The position numbers and the translations under genes were made by a program. A stretch of DNA of 64,000 bases, taken from the NCBI RefSeq assembly GCF_002890895.1, contig NZ_POUL01000002.1, forward strand, positions 186,001 to 250,000, given 5' to 3'. The DNA is from Stutzerimonas stutzeri (lineage in GTDB: Bacteria > Pseudomonadota > Gammaproteobacteria > Pseudomonadales > Pseudomonadaceae). The notes beneath the pieces are model-generated. The model saw only the letters and a list, made by a program, of their open reading frames with translations. It was not told the DNA's origin and did not search any database. Every line of letters starts with the position of its first letter. The stretch's first letter is position 1. Positions 25,906 through 35,482 of the stretch are shown here, piece by piece.

Positions 25906-27021
25906 ATGCCCCAATTGCTCGAACCTGCCCAGCTGAATCAGCTGCGCCTGCGCAACCGCGCCGTGCTGGCTCCGATGACCCGCGTAAGCGCCGAGCCGGA
26001 AGGGCAACCCAACGAATTGATGCGCGACTACTACCAGGCCTTTGCCGAGGGCGGCTTCGGCCTTTTGATTACCGAAGGCACCTACACCGACACCGCTTAC
26101 AGCCAGGGTTACCTGAACCAGCCAGGCCTGGCCACCGAGGCACAACGTGACAGCTGGAAGCCGATTGTCAGTGCGGTCCATCAGGCCGGTGCAGCCATCA
26201 TCGCCCAGCTGATGCACGGCGGCGCACAGACTCAGGGCAACATCCATCACGCCCGTCACGTAGCCCCATCGGCAGTCCAGCCTGGCGGGCGGCAGTTGAG
26301 CTTCTACGGCGGCGAAGGCCCTTACGCAACGCCGGCGGAGATGACCGAGGCAGAAATCCAGGAAGCGATTGCCGGCTTCGTCCAGGCAGCAAAACATGCA
26401 CGCGACGCCGGTTTCGATGGAGTGGAGTTGCATGGTGCCAACGGCTACCTGCTGCACGAATTCATGACCGCTGAGTTCAATCAGCGCACCGACCGGTGGG
26501 GCGGTGACTACAAGGCGAGACTGGCCCTGCCACTGGAAATCCTCCGCGCGGTACGTGAAGCGGTCGGGTCGGACTTGGTTGTTGGCATGCGGCTATCACA
26601 AGGCATGGTCACTGACAGCCGGCTCAAATGGGACGGAGGGCTAGAGGCGGCGCGCTATCGTATCGCCACGTTAGCCGCCGCCGGACTCGACTATATCCAT
26701 GTAACCGAAGCCGACATCAGTACCCCGGCATTCGAGGAGGGCGAGAGTCTGGCGGCAATTGCCAAAGGTGCCGTCGAGATTCCGATCATCGGCAACGGCG
26801 GCATCGGCACCGGTGATCAGGCGCAACAACTGCTAGACGCCGGCGTGCTGGACTTCGTGGCGATAGGCAAGGCGGCGCTGGCCAATCATGACTGGCCGCT
26901 GCGTGTGCAGGACCAGGTCCCGCTGACCGCGTTCGACTTCGATATGTTCTCGCCGATGGCGACAATCACCAACGAGCTGGCCTGGCGCGGCACCCACGGC
27001 CGCTCTGCTGTGCGCCGCTGA
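25906..27021 (+). CDS. old yellow enzyme family flavin oxidoreductase
   Basis: 371 residues with the OYE-type FMN barrel: LRNRAVLAPMTRVSAEPEG at the start, QLMHGGAQTQGNIHH, DGVELHGANGYLLHEF, FNQRTDRWGG and GNGGIGTGDQAQQLL. Such enzymes reduce activated alkenes with NAD(P)H through FMN. The physiological substrate is unknown. ATG 25906 has GAGGA eight bases upstream; the longer frame from 25720 would run through the exaC terminator. It lies between exaC and pqqA on the same strand but with its own space on both sides. Confidence 0.85.
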   Translation: MPQLLEPAQLNQLRLRNRAVLAPMTRVSAEPEGQPNELMRDYYQAFAEGGFGLLITEGTYTDTAYSQGYLNQPGLATEAQRDSWKPIVSAVHQAGAAIIAQLMHGGAQTQGNIHHARHVAPSAVQPGGRQLSFYGGEGPYATPAEMTEAEIQEAIAGFVQAAKHARDAGFDGVELHGANGYLLHEFMTAEFNQRTDRWGGDYKARLALPLEILRAVREAVGSDLVVGMRLSQGMVTDSRLKWDGGLEAARYRIATLAAAGLDYIHVTEADISTPAFEEGESLAAIAKGAVEIPIIGNGGIGTGDQAQQLLDAGVLDFVAIGKAALANHDWPLRVQDQVPLTAFDFDMFSPMATITNELAWRGTHGRSAVRR

Positions 27022-27066
27022 GCAGGCAGGTAAGCGCGCGTTACGAAAACGGAGGCAGTCGAGGCA

Positions 27067-27079
27067 CTACCAATGCAGA
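27067..27079 (+). promoter_or_regulatory. CTACCAA box at pqqA
   Basis: CTACCAATGCAGA, about 100 bases before the pqqA start, a shorter match to the boxes at 10632, 21882 and 24013. Confidence 0.4.
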
Positions 27080-27141
27080 GCGCTGTCTCCTTCCAAAGTA
27101 CCATTCCGCTTTTGACGGATCAGGGTGCTTAATGAGTTGCC

Positions 27142-27152
27142 GGAATACTTCC
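27142..27152. promoter_or_regulatory. GGAATACTTCC inverted repeat at pqqA
   Basis: GGAA-TAC-TTCC, extended by C and G on the flanks, 26-36 bases before the pqqA start. Start-to-start distance from the CTACCAA box is 75, against 78 at pedH. Confidence 0.45.
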
Positions 27153-27177
27153 GTCATCACAAAAAGAGGAATCAGCC

Positions 27178-27249
27178 ATGTGGACTAAACCTGCTTTTAC
27201 CGACCTGCGCATTGGTTTCGAAGTCACCATGTACTTCGCCAATCGCTGA
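27178..27249 (+). CDS. pqqA: PqqA, PQQ precursor peptide
   Basis: A 23-residue peptide, [20 protein letters not shown] then ANR, matching PqqA. Glu15 and Tyr19 are the two residues cross-linked by PqqE and turned into PQQ. AAGAGGA precedes the start. It is followed by a hairpin with a T-run before pqqB, which would let pqqA be made in excess over the enzymes. Confidence 0.97.
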   Translation: MWTKPAFTDLRIGFEVTMYFANR

Positions 27250-27256
27250 TTGAACT

Positions 27257-27287
27257 GCCCCGGCCCCGGTCGGGGCTCCGTTTTTTT
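27257..27287 (+). terminator. attenuating terminator between pqqA and pqqB
   Basis: GCCCCG, an 8-base loop, CGGGGC, then TCCG and seven T. As pqqB follows only 12 bases later without a visible new promoter, partial read-through is likely. Confidence 0.7.
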
Positions 27288-27298
27288 GGGAGCTGCCC

Positions 27299-28210
27299 AT
27301 GTTCATCCAGATTTTAGGTTCTGCTGCTGGCGGCGGCTTTCCTCAGTGGAACTGTAATTGTGCTAACTGCGCCGGGCTGCGAGCCGGCACGCTCCGTGCT
27401 CAGGCGCGCACCCAGTCGTCCATCACCATCAGTGACAATGGCGAGGACTGGATCCTCTGCAACGCCTCGCCTGATATCCGCGCGCAGCTCGAAGCCTTCC
27501 CCAAGCTGCAACCGGCGCGGGCGCCGCGCGACACCGCGATTGGAGCCATCATTCTGCTGGACAGCCAGATCGACCACACCACGGGATTGCTGACGCTGCG
27601 CGAAGGCTGCCCGCACCAGGTTTGGTGCACGGAAATGGTCCATCAGGACCTCACCACGGGTTTCCCGCTGTTCAACATGCTGGAGCACTGGAACGGCGGG
27701 CTGCGCTGGAATCGGATTGCGCTGGAAGGCAGCTTCCGCATTCCGACTTGCCCGCAACTCGAAATCACGCCAATCCCGCTGCGCAGCTCGGCGCCGCCGT
27801 ATTCGCCGCACCGCAACGACCCGCATCCCGGTGACAACATCGGCCTGCTGATCGTGGACCATAACACCGGCGGCAAGCTGTTCTACGCACCGGGCCTCGG
27901 TAAGGTCAGCCCTGAGCTACTGGAGCTGATGCGAGGTGCAGACTGCCTGCTGGTTGACGGTACGCTCTGGCGCGACGACGAAATGCAGGTGCGCGAAGTC
28001 GGGACCAAGCTGGGCTCCGAAATGGGCCACCTACAACAAAGCGGGCCTGGCGGCATGATCGAAGTGCTCGACGGTATGCCCGCCGCACGCAAGATTCTCA
28101 TCCACATCAACAACACCAATCCGATCCTCGACGAGGATTCCGCTGAACGCGCAGTGCTCGACGAGCATGGGATCGAGGTTTCGTTCGATGGCATGAGTAT
28201 CGAGCTGTAG
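27299..28210 (+). CDS. pqqB: PqqB, PQQ biosynthesis hydroxylase
   Basis: 303 residues of the metallo-beta-lactamase fold, with family text [19 protein letters not shown], the metal-site region [19 protein letters not shown] and the C-terminal [17 protein letters not shown]. PqqB acts after PqqE/PqqD in PQQ formation as a tyrosine hydroxylase. GGGAG precedes the ATG. Confidence 0.95.
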   Translation: MFIQILGSAAGGGFPQWNCNCANCAGLRAGTLRAQARTQSSITISDNGEDWILCNASPDIRAQLEAFPKLQPARAPRDTAIGAIILLDSQIDHTTGLLTLREGCPHQVWCTEMVHQDLTTGFPLFNMLEHWNGGLRWNRIALEGSFRIPTCPQLEITPIPLRSSAPPYSPHRNDPHPGDNIGLLIVDHNTGGKLFYAPGLGKVSPELLELMRGADCLLVDGTLWRDDEMQVREVGTKLGSEMGHLQQSGPGGMIEVLDGMPAARKILIHINNTNPILDEDSAERAVLDEHGIEVSFDGMSIEL

Positions 28211-28304
28211 CCTGCATCCGCCCGCGATCACCAGAGAACTCAGTGGCTGAAGGTGCTCACCTGTGCCTGAAGGAACAGCCCGCACAACCCGTAAGGAAGT
28301 TTTT

Positions 28305-29057
28305 ATGACCCTGCCAGCCATGACTCCGTCCGAGTTCGAAGCAGCGCTACGCGCCAAGGGCGACTACTACCACATCCATCATCCGTTCCACCGCGCCATG
28401 TACGAAGGCCGCTCGACCCGCGAACAAATTCAGGGCTGGGTTGCCAATCGCTTCTACTATCAGGTCTGCATTCCGGTGAAGGATGCGGCGATCATGGCAA
28501 ACTGCCCGGATCGCGATACCCGCCGCGAGTGGGTCCAGCGCATCATCGATCACGATGGAAGCCCAGGCGAGGAGGGCGGCATCGAAGCCTGGCTGCGCTT
28601 GGCCGAGTCGGTGGGCCTGGACCGCGAGCAGGTGCTGTCGCAGGAACTGGTGCTGCCGGGCGTGCGCTTCGCCGTCGACGCCTATGTCAATTTCGCCCGC
28701 CGCGCCGTCTGGCAGGAGGCTGCCAGCAGTTCACTCACCGAGCTGTTCGCCCCGACCATTCACCAATCCCGTCTGGACGCGTGGCCCCAGCACTACAGCT
28801 GGATTGATGCGTCCGGTTACGACTACTTCCGCAAACGCTTGAAGGAAGCGCGCCGCGACGTCGAGCATGGCTTGCGCATCACGCTCGAGCACTACAAGAC
28901 GCGAGAAGCCCAGGAGCGCATGCTGAATATTCTTCAGTTCAAACTGGACGTCCTCTGGAGCATGCTGGATGCCATGAGCATGGCTTATGAGCTGGACCGT
29001 CCGCCGTACCATACGGTGACCCGCGAGCGCGTCTGGCATAAGGGCATCAGTTTCTAA
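28305..29057 (+). CDS. pqqC: PqqC, pyrroloquinoline-quinone synthase
   Basis: 250 residues, standard length. Recognisable text includes [40 protein letters not shown] and the C-terminal [13 protein letters not shown]. It catalyses the final cofactor-free eight-electron oxidation and ring closure to PQQ. ATG 28305 with AAGGA upstream is chosen over a GTG at 28263. Confidence 0.95.
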   Translation: MTLPAMTPSEFEAALRAKGDYYHIHHPFHRAMYEGRSTREQIQGWVANRFYYQVCIPVKDAAIMANCPDRDTRREWVQRIIDHDGSPGEEGGIEAWLRLAESVGLDREQVLSQELVLPGVRFAVDAYVNFARRAVWQEAASSSLTELFAPTIHQSRLDAWPQHYSWIDASGYDYFRKRLKEARRDVEHGLRITLEHYKTREAQERMLNILQFKLDVLWSMLDAMSMAYELDRPPYHTVTRERVWHKGISF

Positions 29058-29142
29058 CCGGCTGACTGAACGGCCTGATGAGCCCCGGGGCGGCAGCCCA
29101 CTGCCCCATACCGATGATGTTTTACTGGCGAGACAGAGGACC

Positions 29143-29421
29143 ATGAGCGATATCCAACTGACGCAGATTCCAGTCTTTCGCCGCGGTTTCCGCTTTCAAT
29201 GGGAGCCGGCGCAGAACTGTCATGTGCTGCTCTATCCCGAAGGCATGATCAAGCTGAATGAGAGCGCATCAGCGGTTCTGGGCGAGGTCGATGGCACTCG
29301 GAGCGTGGGCGCCATTGTGGCTGATCTGCAGAGCCGCTTTCCCGATGCCGAGGGCATCGAGGAGGACATCGTCGCATTCCTGGAGGTAGCCGTTGAACGG
29401 TTCTGGATCGAGCTTCGCTAA
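29143..29421 (+). CDS. pqqD: PqqD, PqqA-binding chaperone
   Basis: 92 residues with a typical PqqD start ([37 protein letters not shown], short stretches shown) and a winged-helix-like tail. PqqD presents PqqA to PqqE. Its 3' end overlaps pqqE by 29 bases, consistent with coupled translation of two interacting proteins. Confidence 0.95.
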   Translation: MSDIQLTQIPVFRRGFRFQWEPAQNCHVLLYPEGMIKLNESASAVLGEVDGTRSVGAIVADLQSRFPDAEGIEEDIVAFLEVAVERFWIELR

Positions 29422-30547
29422 GCCGGGTTTCGAGCCCGGTCCGCCGCTGTGGCTATTGGCCGAGCTGACCTATCGCTGCCCGCTGCAGTGCCCCTATTGC
29501 TCGAATCCGTTGGACTTCGCGCGCAGCCACGATGAGCTGAGCACAGCCGAGTGGATCGAGGTGTTCCGCCAGGCACGCGAGATGGGCGCGGCACAATTGG
29601 GCTTTTCCGGCGGCGAGCCGTTGGTTCGCCAGGATCTGGCCGAGCTGATCAAGGCGGCACGGGATCTGGGCTACTACACCAACCTGATCACCTCCGGCAT
29701 CGGCTTGACCGAAGAAAAGATCGCTTCGTTCGCGGACGCTGGGCTCGACCATATTCAGATCAGCTTTCAGGCCGCCGACGAAGAGGTGAACAACCTGCTG
29801 GCGGGCTCGAAGAAGGCGTTCGCACAGAAGCTTGCGATGGCGCGCGCGGTCAAGGCGCACGGCTATCCGATGGTGCTGAATTTCGTGACCCATCGGCACA
29901 ATATCGACAACATCGACCGCATCATTCAGCTCTGCCTGGAGCTGGAAGCGGACTTCGTCGAACTCGCGACCTGTCAGTTCTACGGCTGGGCCGAACTTAA
30001 CCGCGCCGGTTTGCTGCCGAGCAAGGAACAGCTGGTGCGTGCCGAACGCATCACAAATGAATGGCGCGACAAGCTCGCTGCCGAGAACCATCCCTGCAAG
30101 CTGATCTTCGTCACGCCGGACTATTACGAAGAGCGCCCCAAGGGCTGCATGAACGGCTGGGGCAACCTGTTCCTCGACATCACTCCAGACGGTACGGCAC
30201 TACCGTGCCACAGTGCGCGACAACTGCCCATCACGTTTCCGAACGTCCGCGAGCAAAGCATCGAGCAGATCTGGAAGCACTCGATGGGCTTCAACAAATT
30301 CCGCGGTTTCGACTGGATGCCCGAGCCGTGTCAGTCATGTGACGAGAAGGAAAAGGACTTCGGCGGCTGCCGCTGCCAGGCCTTCATGCTCACAGGCGAT
30401 GCTGCCAACGCCGATCCGGTGTGCAGCAAGTCGTCTCATCACGACAAGATTCTTGCAGCGCGTACCGAGGCCGAGCAGTCTCCGCGCGGGCTGGATGAAC
30501 TGACCTTCCGCAACGAAAAGGCGTCAAAGCTGATTCTCAAGGTGTAG
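29393..30547 (+). CDS. pqqE: PqqE, radical SAM PqqA cross-linking enzyme
   Basis: 384 residues. Radical SAM cluster cysteines Cys29, Cys33 and Cys36 in [22 protein letters not shown], and a SPASM-type C-terminal cysteine set ([37 protein letters not shown]). It links Glu and Tyr of PqqA, the first step of PQQ synthesis. The start is a TTG at 29393 with GGAGG before it, inside pqqD. Confidence 0.96.
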   Translation: MNGSGSSFAKPGFEPGPPLWLLAELTYRCPLQCPYCSNPLDFARSHDELSTAEWIEVFRQAREMGAAQLGFSGGEPLVRQDLAELIKAARDLGYYTNLITSGIGLTEEKIASFADAGLDHIQISFQAADEEVNNLLAGSKKAFAQKLAMARAVKAHGYPMVLNFVTHRHNIDNIDRIIQLCLELEADFVELATCQFYGWAELNRAGLLPSKEQLVRAERITNEWRDKLAAENHPCKLIFVTPDYYEERPKGCMNGWGNLFLDITPDGTALPCHSARQLPITFPNVREQSIEQIWKHSMGFNKFRGFDWMPEPCQSCDEKEKDFGGCRCQAFMLTGDAANADPVCSKSSHHDKILAARTEAEQSPRGLDELTFRNEKASKLILKV

Positions 30548-30591
30548 GTCCGTTTAAAGAACGGCAGCCTGACCGACCGGGATCGACAGTG

Positions 30592-32490
30592 ATGATCAAG
30601 ACAGAAACGCCCTACGGCTTTTGGATGAGTGAATGGACCGCTGAAAAAGCCGCCTCGGCCAGCCGCGACTTCGCTGAGCTGCGCGCCGGCCATGGCGGGC
30701 TGTTCTGGATCCAATACGACCCAGCCGACGCCCGTTGCACGCTGTGGTATTGGCGCAACGGTACAACACAGTGCCTGACCCCTACGGGCTTCTCGCTGCG
30801 CAGCCGGGTATACGAATACGGTGGCGGTGCGTTTACTCTCACCGATGAAGGCGTTGCGTTCGTCAACGAAAAGGATCAGCAGATCTATCTGCAAGTCGTT
30901 GACGGTTCGAGTGCGAGTCAGCCGGCGGCGCTTACCTCGCGCCTGCAGTGCCGTTACGGTGATCTGCAATATGATCGACGCCGTGGCGCGATCCTGGCGG
31001 TCGAGGAAGCCCATGATGAAGAGGACGTCCGGCATCGGTTGGTAAGCGTTTCGCTTGCAGGCGTGCATCAGATGCTTGTCGAAGGTGCCGACTTCTATGC
31101 CTCGCCTACGCTGGACGCTACAGGTGAGCGTCTGGCCTGGATTGAATGGCAGCGTCCCGAGCAACCCTGGACGGCTACCAGTCTCTGGATCGCCGACGTC
31201 CTACCAGATGGCCGACTCGGCCCCGCGGTGTGCATGGCTGGCAGTGACGATTCGGAGTCACTGCAACAGCCTCGCTTCGCCAGCAATGGTGACCTGTTTT
31301 GCCTGACCGACCGTGCCGGCTGGTGGCAACCCTGGCGGAGCCAAGGCAATTCTCTCGTGCCCGCGGAGCGCTTCGCTCGACACCGCTTCGACCACGCTCC
31401 GGCGCCCTGGCAGTTAGCGACCGTCAGCTATGTGCCGTTAACTGGCGGTGCCTGGCTATTGACTCGGCTGGTGGAGGGGCACGGCCTGCTTTTCGAGCAT
31501 GACGCCGAGGGTAGCGAGCGGCAGCTCGCGCCTGCATACAGTCGTTGTCGTCAGTTGGCCGTGGATGAGCACCACTACTATTGCATTGCCGGGGCTCCTG
31601 ATCGGATGCCCGCCGTGCTGGCAATCGAACGTCTAACCGGTGAAATTGCGATCCTGGCCGGCGGCGAACAGCCCCTGCCGGCCGAGCAGCTGTCTTGCGC
31701 GCAACCGTTCAGTTTTGCGACGGGCCAGGAGGAGGTGGCGCACGCTTTTTTCTATCCACCCCGTAATGCCGACTGCCTTGGCCTGCCCGGAGAGAAACCA
31801 CCGCTGGTCGTGTTCATGCATGGCGGGCCGACCTCCGCGAGCTATCCGGTTTTCGACCCGCGTATTCAGTACTGGACGCAACGGGGCTTCGCCGTCGCCG
31901 ATGTCAATTACCGGGGCAGCAGTGGATTTGGCCGAGCCTATCGGCAGCGTTTGCGCGGCGAATGGGGCGTAGTGGACGTCGAGGATGCGTGCGCGGCGGT
32001 GCAGGCATTGGCCGTTCGCGGCCAGATCGATTCCGCGCGCACCTTCATCCGAGGCTCCAGCGCGGGCGGTTACAGCGCCCTCTGCGCGTTGGCCGCCGAT
32101 GCCGGTTTTACTGGCGGTGCCAGCCTCTACGGGGTCAGCGATCCGATGGCCTTGCGGCGCGTGACGCACAAATTCGAAGCGGATTATCTGGATTGGCTAA
32201 TAGGCGATCCTGAGCGTGACGCTCAGCGATACAAGGAGCGGACGCCGCTTAACAACGCTGCACAGATACGGGTTCCGGTGATTTTTTTCCAGGGCGCGCT
32301 GGATGCGGTGGTTCTGCCCGAACAAACCGAGTCCATGGTGGGCGCATTGCGCGAGCAGGGTGTGCGGGTGGAATATTGCCTCTATCCGCAAGAACGTCAT
32401 GGTTTTCGCCAGGCAGCCAACCTGGCAGGTGCATTGGAGCGCGAGTGCCGCTTCTATATGTCGCTGCTGGGTCGAACCGGCGGCCAGTAA
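30592..32490 (+). CDS. S9 prolyl-oligopeptidase-like peptidase (PqqH-like)
   Basis: 632 residues: an N-terminal beta-propeller-like part and a C-terminal alpha/beta-hydrolase domain. The triad fits Ser490 (RGSSAGGYSAL), Asp571 (FQGALDAVVLPEQ) and His603 (PQERHGF), with oxyanion region VVFMHGGPTSASYPVFD. A similar peptidase follows pqqE in P. aeruginosa (sometimes called pqqH); a part in trimming the cross-linked PqqA is proposed but not shown. No M16-type pqqF gene is in the window. ATG 30592; a GTG three bases earlier is possible. Confidence 0.85.
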   Translation: MIKTETPYGFWMSEWTAEKAASASRDFAELRAGHGGLFWIQYDPADARCTLWYWRNGTTQCLTPTGFSLRSRVYEYGGGAFTLTDEGVAFVNEKDQQIYLQVVDGSSASQPAALTSRLQCRYGDLQYDRRRGAILAVEEAHDEEDVRHRLVSVSLAGVHQMLVEGADFYASPTLDATGERLAWIEWQRPEQPWTATSLWIADVLPDGRLGPAVCMAGSDDSESLQQPRFASNGDLFCLTDRAGWWQPWRSQGNSLVPAERFARHRFDHAPAPWQLATVSYVPLTGGAWLLTRLVEGHGLLFEHDAEGSERQLAPAYSRCRQLAVDEHHYYCIAGAPDRMPAVLAIERLTGEIAILAGGEQPLPAEQLSCAQPFSFATGQEEVAHAFFYPPRNADCLGLPGEKPPLVVFMHGGPTSASYPVFDPRIQYWTQRGFAVADVNYRGSSGFGRAYRQRLRGEWGVVDVEDACAAVQALAVRGQIDSARTFIRGSSAGGYSALCALAADAGFTGGASLYGVSDPMALRRVTHKFEADYLDWLIGDPERDAQRYKERTPLNNAAQIRVPVIFFQGALDAVVLPEQTESMVGALREQGVRVEYCLYPQERHGFRQAANLAGALERECRFYMSLLGRTGGQ

Positions 32491-32589
32491 AGCAGCCCTC
32501 GCACCGCCATGCTCCGTTTTGCCGATTGCTTTGATGGAGGAAAGCAGTACGCTTGCCAAAAGTAACAAATAATAACGAGAGGCCGTCGT

Positions 32590-33753
32590 ATGAGCCCCAA
32601 CCTTAGCCTGCAACGTAAGTTCGTATCCCCAGAGATCGTGTTCGGCGCGGGCTGTCGGCACAGCGCCGGCAATTACGCGAAAAATTTCGGCGCCCGAAAG
32701 GTGCTGCTCGTGTCTGATCCAGGCGTGGTAGCTGCCGGTTGGGTCGGTGATGTCCAGGCAAGCCTGAGCCGGCAGGACATCGACTACCACCTGTTTACCC
32801 AGGTGTCGGCCAACCCCCGCTCGGAAGAAGTGATGCTGGGTGCCGAGATGTACCGCAGCGAGGGGTGCAACGTCATCGTCGCGGTTGGCGGCGGCAGCCC
32901 GATGGACTGCGCCAAGGGCATCGGTATCGCGGTGGCGCATGGCCGGAATATCATCGAGTTCGAGGGCGTCGACACGCTGCGTGTGCCAAGCCCACCGTTG
33001 ATTCTGATTCCCACGACCGCGGGCACTTCTGCCGACGTTTCGCAGTTCGTGATCATTTCCAACCAGACCGAGCGGATGAAGTTTTCCATCGTCAGCAAGG
33101 GCGCCGTACCGGATGTCTCACTGATCGATCCGGAAACCACCCTCAGCATGGATCCGTTCCTGTCGGCTTGTACGGGTATTGATGCGCTGGTCCATGCCAT
33201 AGAAGCCTTCGTTTCGACTGGCCATGGACCGCTGACCGATCCGCACGCGCTGGAGGCGATGCGGCTAATCAACGGCCATCTGGTTGAGATGATCGCCAAT
33301 CCGGCAGACATCCAACTACGCGAGAAAATCATGCTCGGTAGCATGCAGGCCGGCTTGGCCTTCTCCAACGCGATCCTTGGCGCAGTACACGCGATGTCGC
33401 ACAGCTTGGGCGGTTACCTGGACCTACCGCATGGTCTGTGTAATGCGGTTTTGGTCGAGCACGTGGTGGCGTTCAACTACGATTCAGCGCCGGATCGCTT
33501 CAAAGTGGTCGCTGAAACCCTTGGTATCGATAGTCGCGGGCTGAGCCATCGGCAGATCCGTGAACGGCTCATGCAACATCTGATCAGCCTCAAGCAGGCC
33601 ATTGGTTTCCACGAAACACTGGGCTTGCATGGCGTGGACCTCTCCGACATCCCGTTTCTTTCGCAGCACGCTATGCAGGACCCCTGCATTCTGACCAACC
33701 CTCGTTCGTCGACCCAACGAGACGTCGAAGTGGTCTATGCCGAAGCACTCTGA
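32590..33753 (+). CDS. ercA: iron-type alcohol dehydrogenase ErcA
   Basis: 387 residues of the group III (iron) alcohol dehydrogenase family: NVIVAVGGGSPMDCAKGIG (cofactor binding), PLILIPTTAGTSADVSQFV, and the metal-ligand region AVHAMSHSLGGYLDLPHGLCNAVL. In P. aeruginosa ErcA is a regulatory component of the ethanol oxidation system, working with the ErcS kinase; an enzymatic role is possible. GAGAGGCC precedes the start. Its end overlaps ercS by 17 bases. Confidence 0.9.
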   Translation: MSPNLSLQRKFVSPEIVFGAGCRHSAGNYAKNFGARKVLLVSDPGVVAAGWVGDVQASLSRQDIDYHLFTQVSANPRSEEVMLGAEMYRSEGCNVIVAVGGGSPMDCAKGIGIAVAHGRNIIEFEGVDTLRVPSPPLILIPTTAGTSADVSQFVIISNQTERMKFSIVSKGAVPDVSLIDPETTLSMDPFLSACTGIDALVHAIEAFVSTGHGPLTDPHALEAMRLINGHLVEMIANPADIQLREKIMLGSMQAGLAFSNAILGAVHAMSHSLGGYLDLPHGLCNAVLVEHVVAFNYDSAPDRFKVVAETLGIDSRGLSHRQIRERLMQHLISLKQAIGFHETLGLHGVDLSDIPFLSQHAMQDPCILTNPRSSTQRDVEVVYAEAL

Positions 33754-35413
33754 ACAAGACGATGCGCTCGTCGGGCTCCTTGGGCTGGGTACACATTCCG
33801 CCCGCAAGAGCCATTACCCTGAGCTCGTGGCCCGTCTCGAAGAACTCGAGGCCGAGCGTAACCGCTACAAGTGGCTGTTCGAACATGCTGTACACGGCAT
33901 TTTCCAGGCAAGCCTGCAGGAAGGCATCCGTGCAGCCAATCCAGCGCTGGCAAGGATGCTCGGCTACGAAAACCCGGCCGAGGCGCTCTGGCACCTGACC
34001 GATCTCTCGCATCACCTGTTCATCGGTGGTGAAGCCGAGCTCGAGCAAATTCGCCACACCCTGAAGACACAGCAAGGCCTGTTCGGTTACGACACCCGTC
34101 TGCGGCGCAAGGACGGCACCGCTATCGATGTGATCATGAACCTCTTGCTCAAGCCGGACGAAGACGGTCTGGTCGAGGGTTTTGTAGCGGACATCACCGA
34201 TCGCAAACTGGCCCAGATGCGCCTGTTGCAACTCAACGAACAGCTTGAACAGCGGGTCACCGAACGGACCCTAGAGCTGCGTAAGGCGCGGGATGCTGCC
34301 GAGGCGGCCAACCACAGTAAAGACAAATATTTGGCCGCCGCCAGCCACGATCTATTGCAGCCGCTCAATGCTGCACGTTTGTTGATCTCGACACTACGGG
34401 AACGCCGTTTGCCGGATGCTGAGACCAATCTGGTGGAGCGGGCGCATCAGGCGCTTGAAGGGGCTGAAGATCTGCTTACGGACTTGCTGGATATTTCCAA
34501 ATTGGACCAGCAGGCGATAAAGCCCGACATCGACGTCTATCGCCTCGATGAAGTGCTGTTACCACTGGTTTCTGAATTTCAGTCCGTGGCGGATGCAGCT
34601 GGCCTTGGTTTTGACCACTACATTCCGGCCTACGCGTTGCGCAGCGATTTCCGGCTGCTGACGCGCATCCTGCGTAATTTTCTCAGCAATGCCTGCCGCT
34701 ATACCGATCACGGCCGCGTATTGCTGGGCGCGCGCAAGCGCGGCGAATACTTGCGCATCGAGGTATGGGACACCGGTCGCGGAATCGAAGCGGATCAGAT
34801 GCAATCGATCTTCCTCGAATTCAATCAGCTGGGTGTACAGCGCGCCACCGAGCGCCCCGGCGTCGGGCTGGGTCTGGCCATTGTCGATCGCATTGCTTCG
34901 ATGCTGGCCTATCCGATTCGGGTGCGTTCGCAGCTTGGTCGAGGCTCCGTCTTCAGCATTGATGTGCCACTGGCCGATCCGCCGGAGCACCTGCCGGTCG
35001 AAGCGCCTGGGTTGATGCCAGTGCTTGGCAACCCGTTACCGGGGCGTCGTTTGCTGGTCCTCGACAACGAGCTGAGCATCCTCCACAGCATGGCTGCGTT
35101 GCTGGGGCAATGGGGCTGCGACGTGTTGACGGCCACCGACCAGGAAGCCGCGTTGGCTGTGCTCGACGGAGCGCCGCCGGAGGCAATTCTCGCCGACTAC
35201 CATCTCGATCAGGGCGTGACCGGCTGGGAAGTGGCCACTGCGTTGAGGGAGCACTTTGCGCAGCCAATTCCCGTGGTGATGGTGACGGCCGATCGCAGCG
35301 ACCAGTGTCGCCGCCAACTGCACGGGTTTGGCGTGCCAGTGCTGAACAAGCCAGTCAAGGCGGGGAAATTGCGATCGGTACTGAGTCACTTGCTCAGCGA
35401 TAGCCACCGCTGA
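33737..35413 (+). CDS. ercS: ErcS-like hybrid sensor histidine kinase
   Basis: 558 residues without membrane helices: PAS domain (about 45-157), a coiled coil (LNEQLEQRVTERTLELRKARD), HisKA with His204 (AAASHDLLQPLNAARLL), HATPase (FLSNACRYTDHGRVLLGARK, then GVGLGLAIVDRIASML) and a C-terminal receiver with Asp487 (ILADYHLD) and Lys in VLNKPVKAGK. It is a cytoplasmic hybrid kinase like ErcS, which heads the ethanol-oxidation control cascade in P. aeruginosa. Translationally coupled to ercA. Confidence 0.9.
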   Translation: MPKHSEQDDALVGLLGLGTHSARKSHYPELVARLEELEAERNRYKWLFEHAVHGIFQASLQEGIRAANPALARMLGYENPAEALWHLTDLSHHLFIGGEAELEQIRHTLKTQQGLFGYDTRLRRKDGTAIDVIMNLLLKPDEDGLVEGFVADITDRKLAQMRLLQLNEQLEQRVTERTLELRKARDAAEAANHSKDKYLAAASHDLLQPLNAARLLISTLRERRLPDAETNLVERAHQALEGAEDLLTDLLDISKLDQQAIKPDIDVYRLDEVLLPLVSEFQSVADAAGLGFDHYIPAYALRSDFRLLTRILRNFLSNACRYTDHGRVLLGARKRGEYLRIEVWDTGRGIEADQMQSIFLEFNQLGVQRATERPGVGLGLAIVDRIASMLAYPIRVRSQLGRGSVFSIDVPLADPPEHLPVEAPGLMPVLGNPLPGRRLLVLDNELSILHSMAALLGQWGCDVLTATDQEAALAVLDGAPPEAILADYHLDQGVTGWEVATALREHFAQPIPVVMVTADRSDQCRRQLHGFGVPVLNKPVKAGKLRSVLSHLLSDSHR

Positions 35414-35482
35414 TAGACCCAAAGCGCGAACAGGCGATGAACCGGCGCAAACCGGAATGTCTCGTTGTTCGCTGCGTCACGC

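Noticed and set aside
24127..26457. A 776-residue open frame on the minus strand
   Set aside because: It lies opposite exaC and the old yellow enzyme gene, has no ribosome site and no recognisable domain; high GC makes long antisense frames common here.
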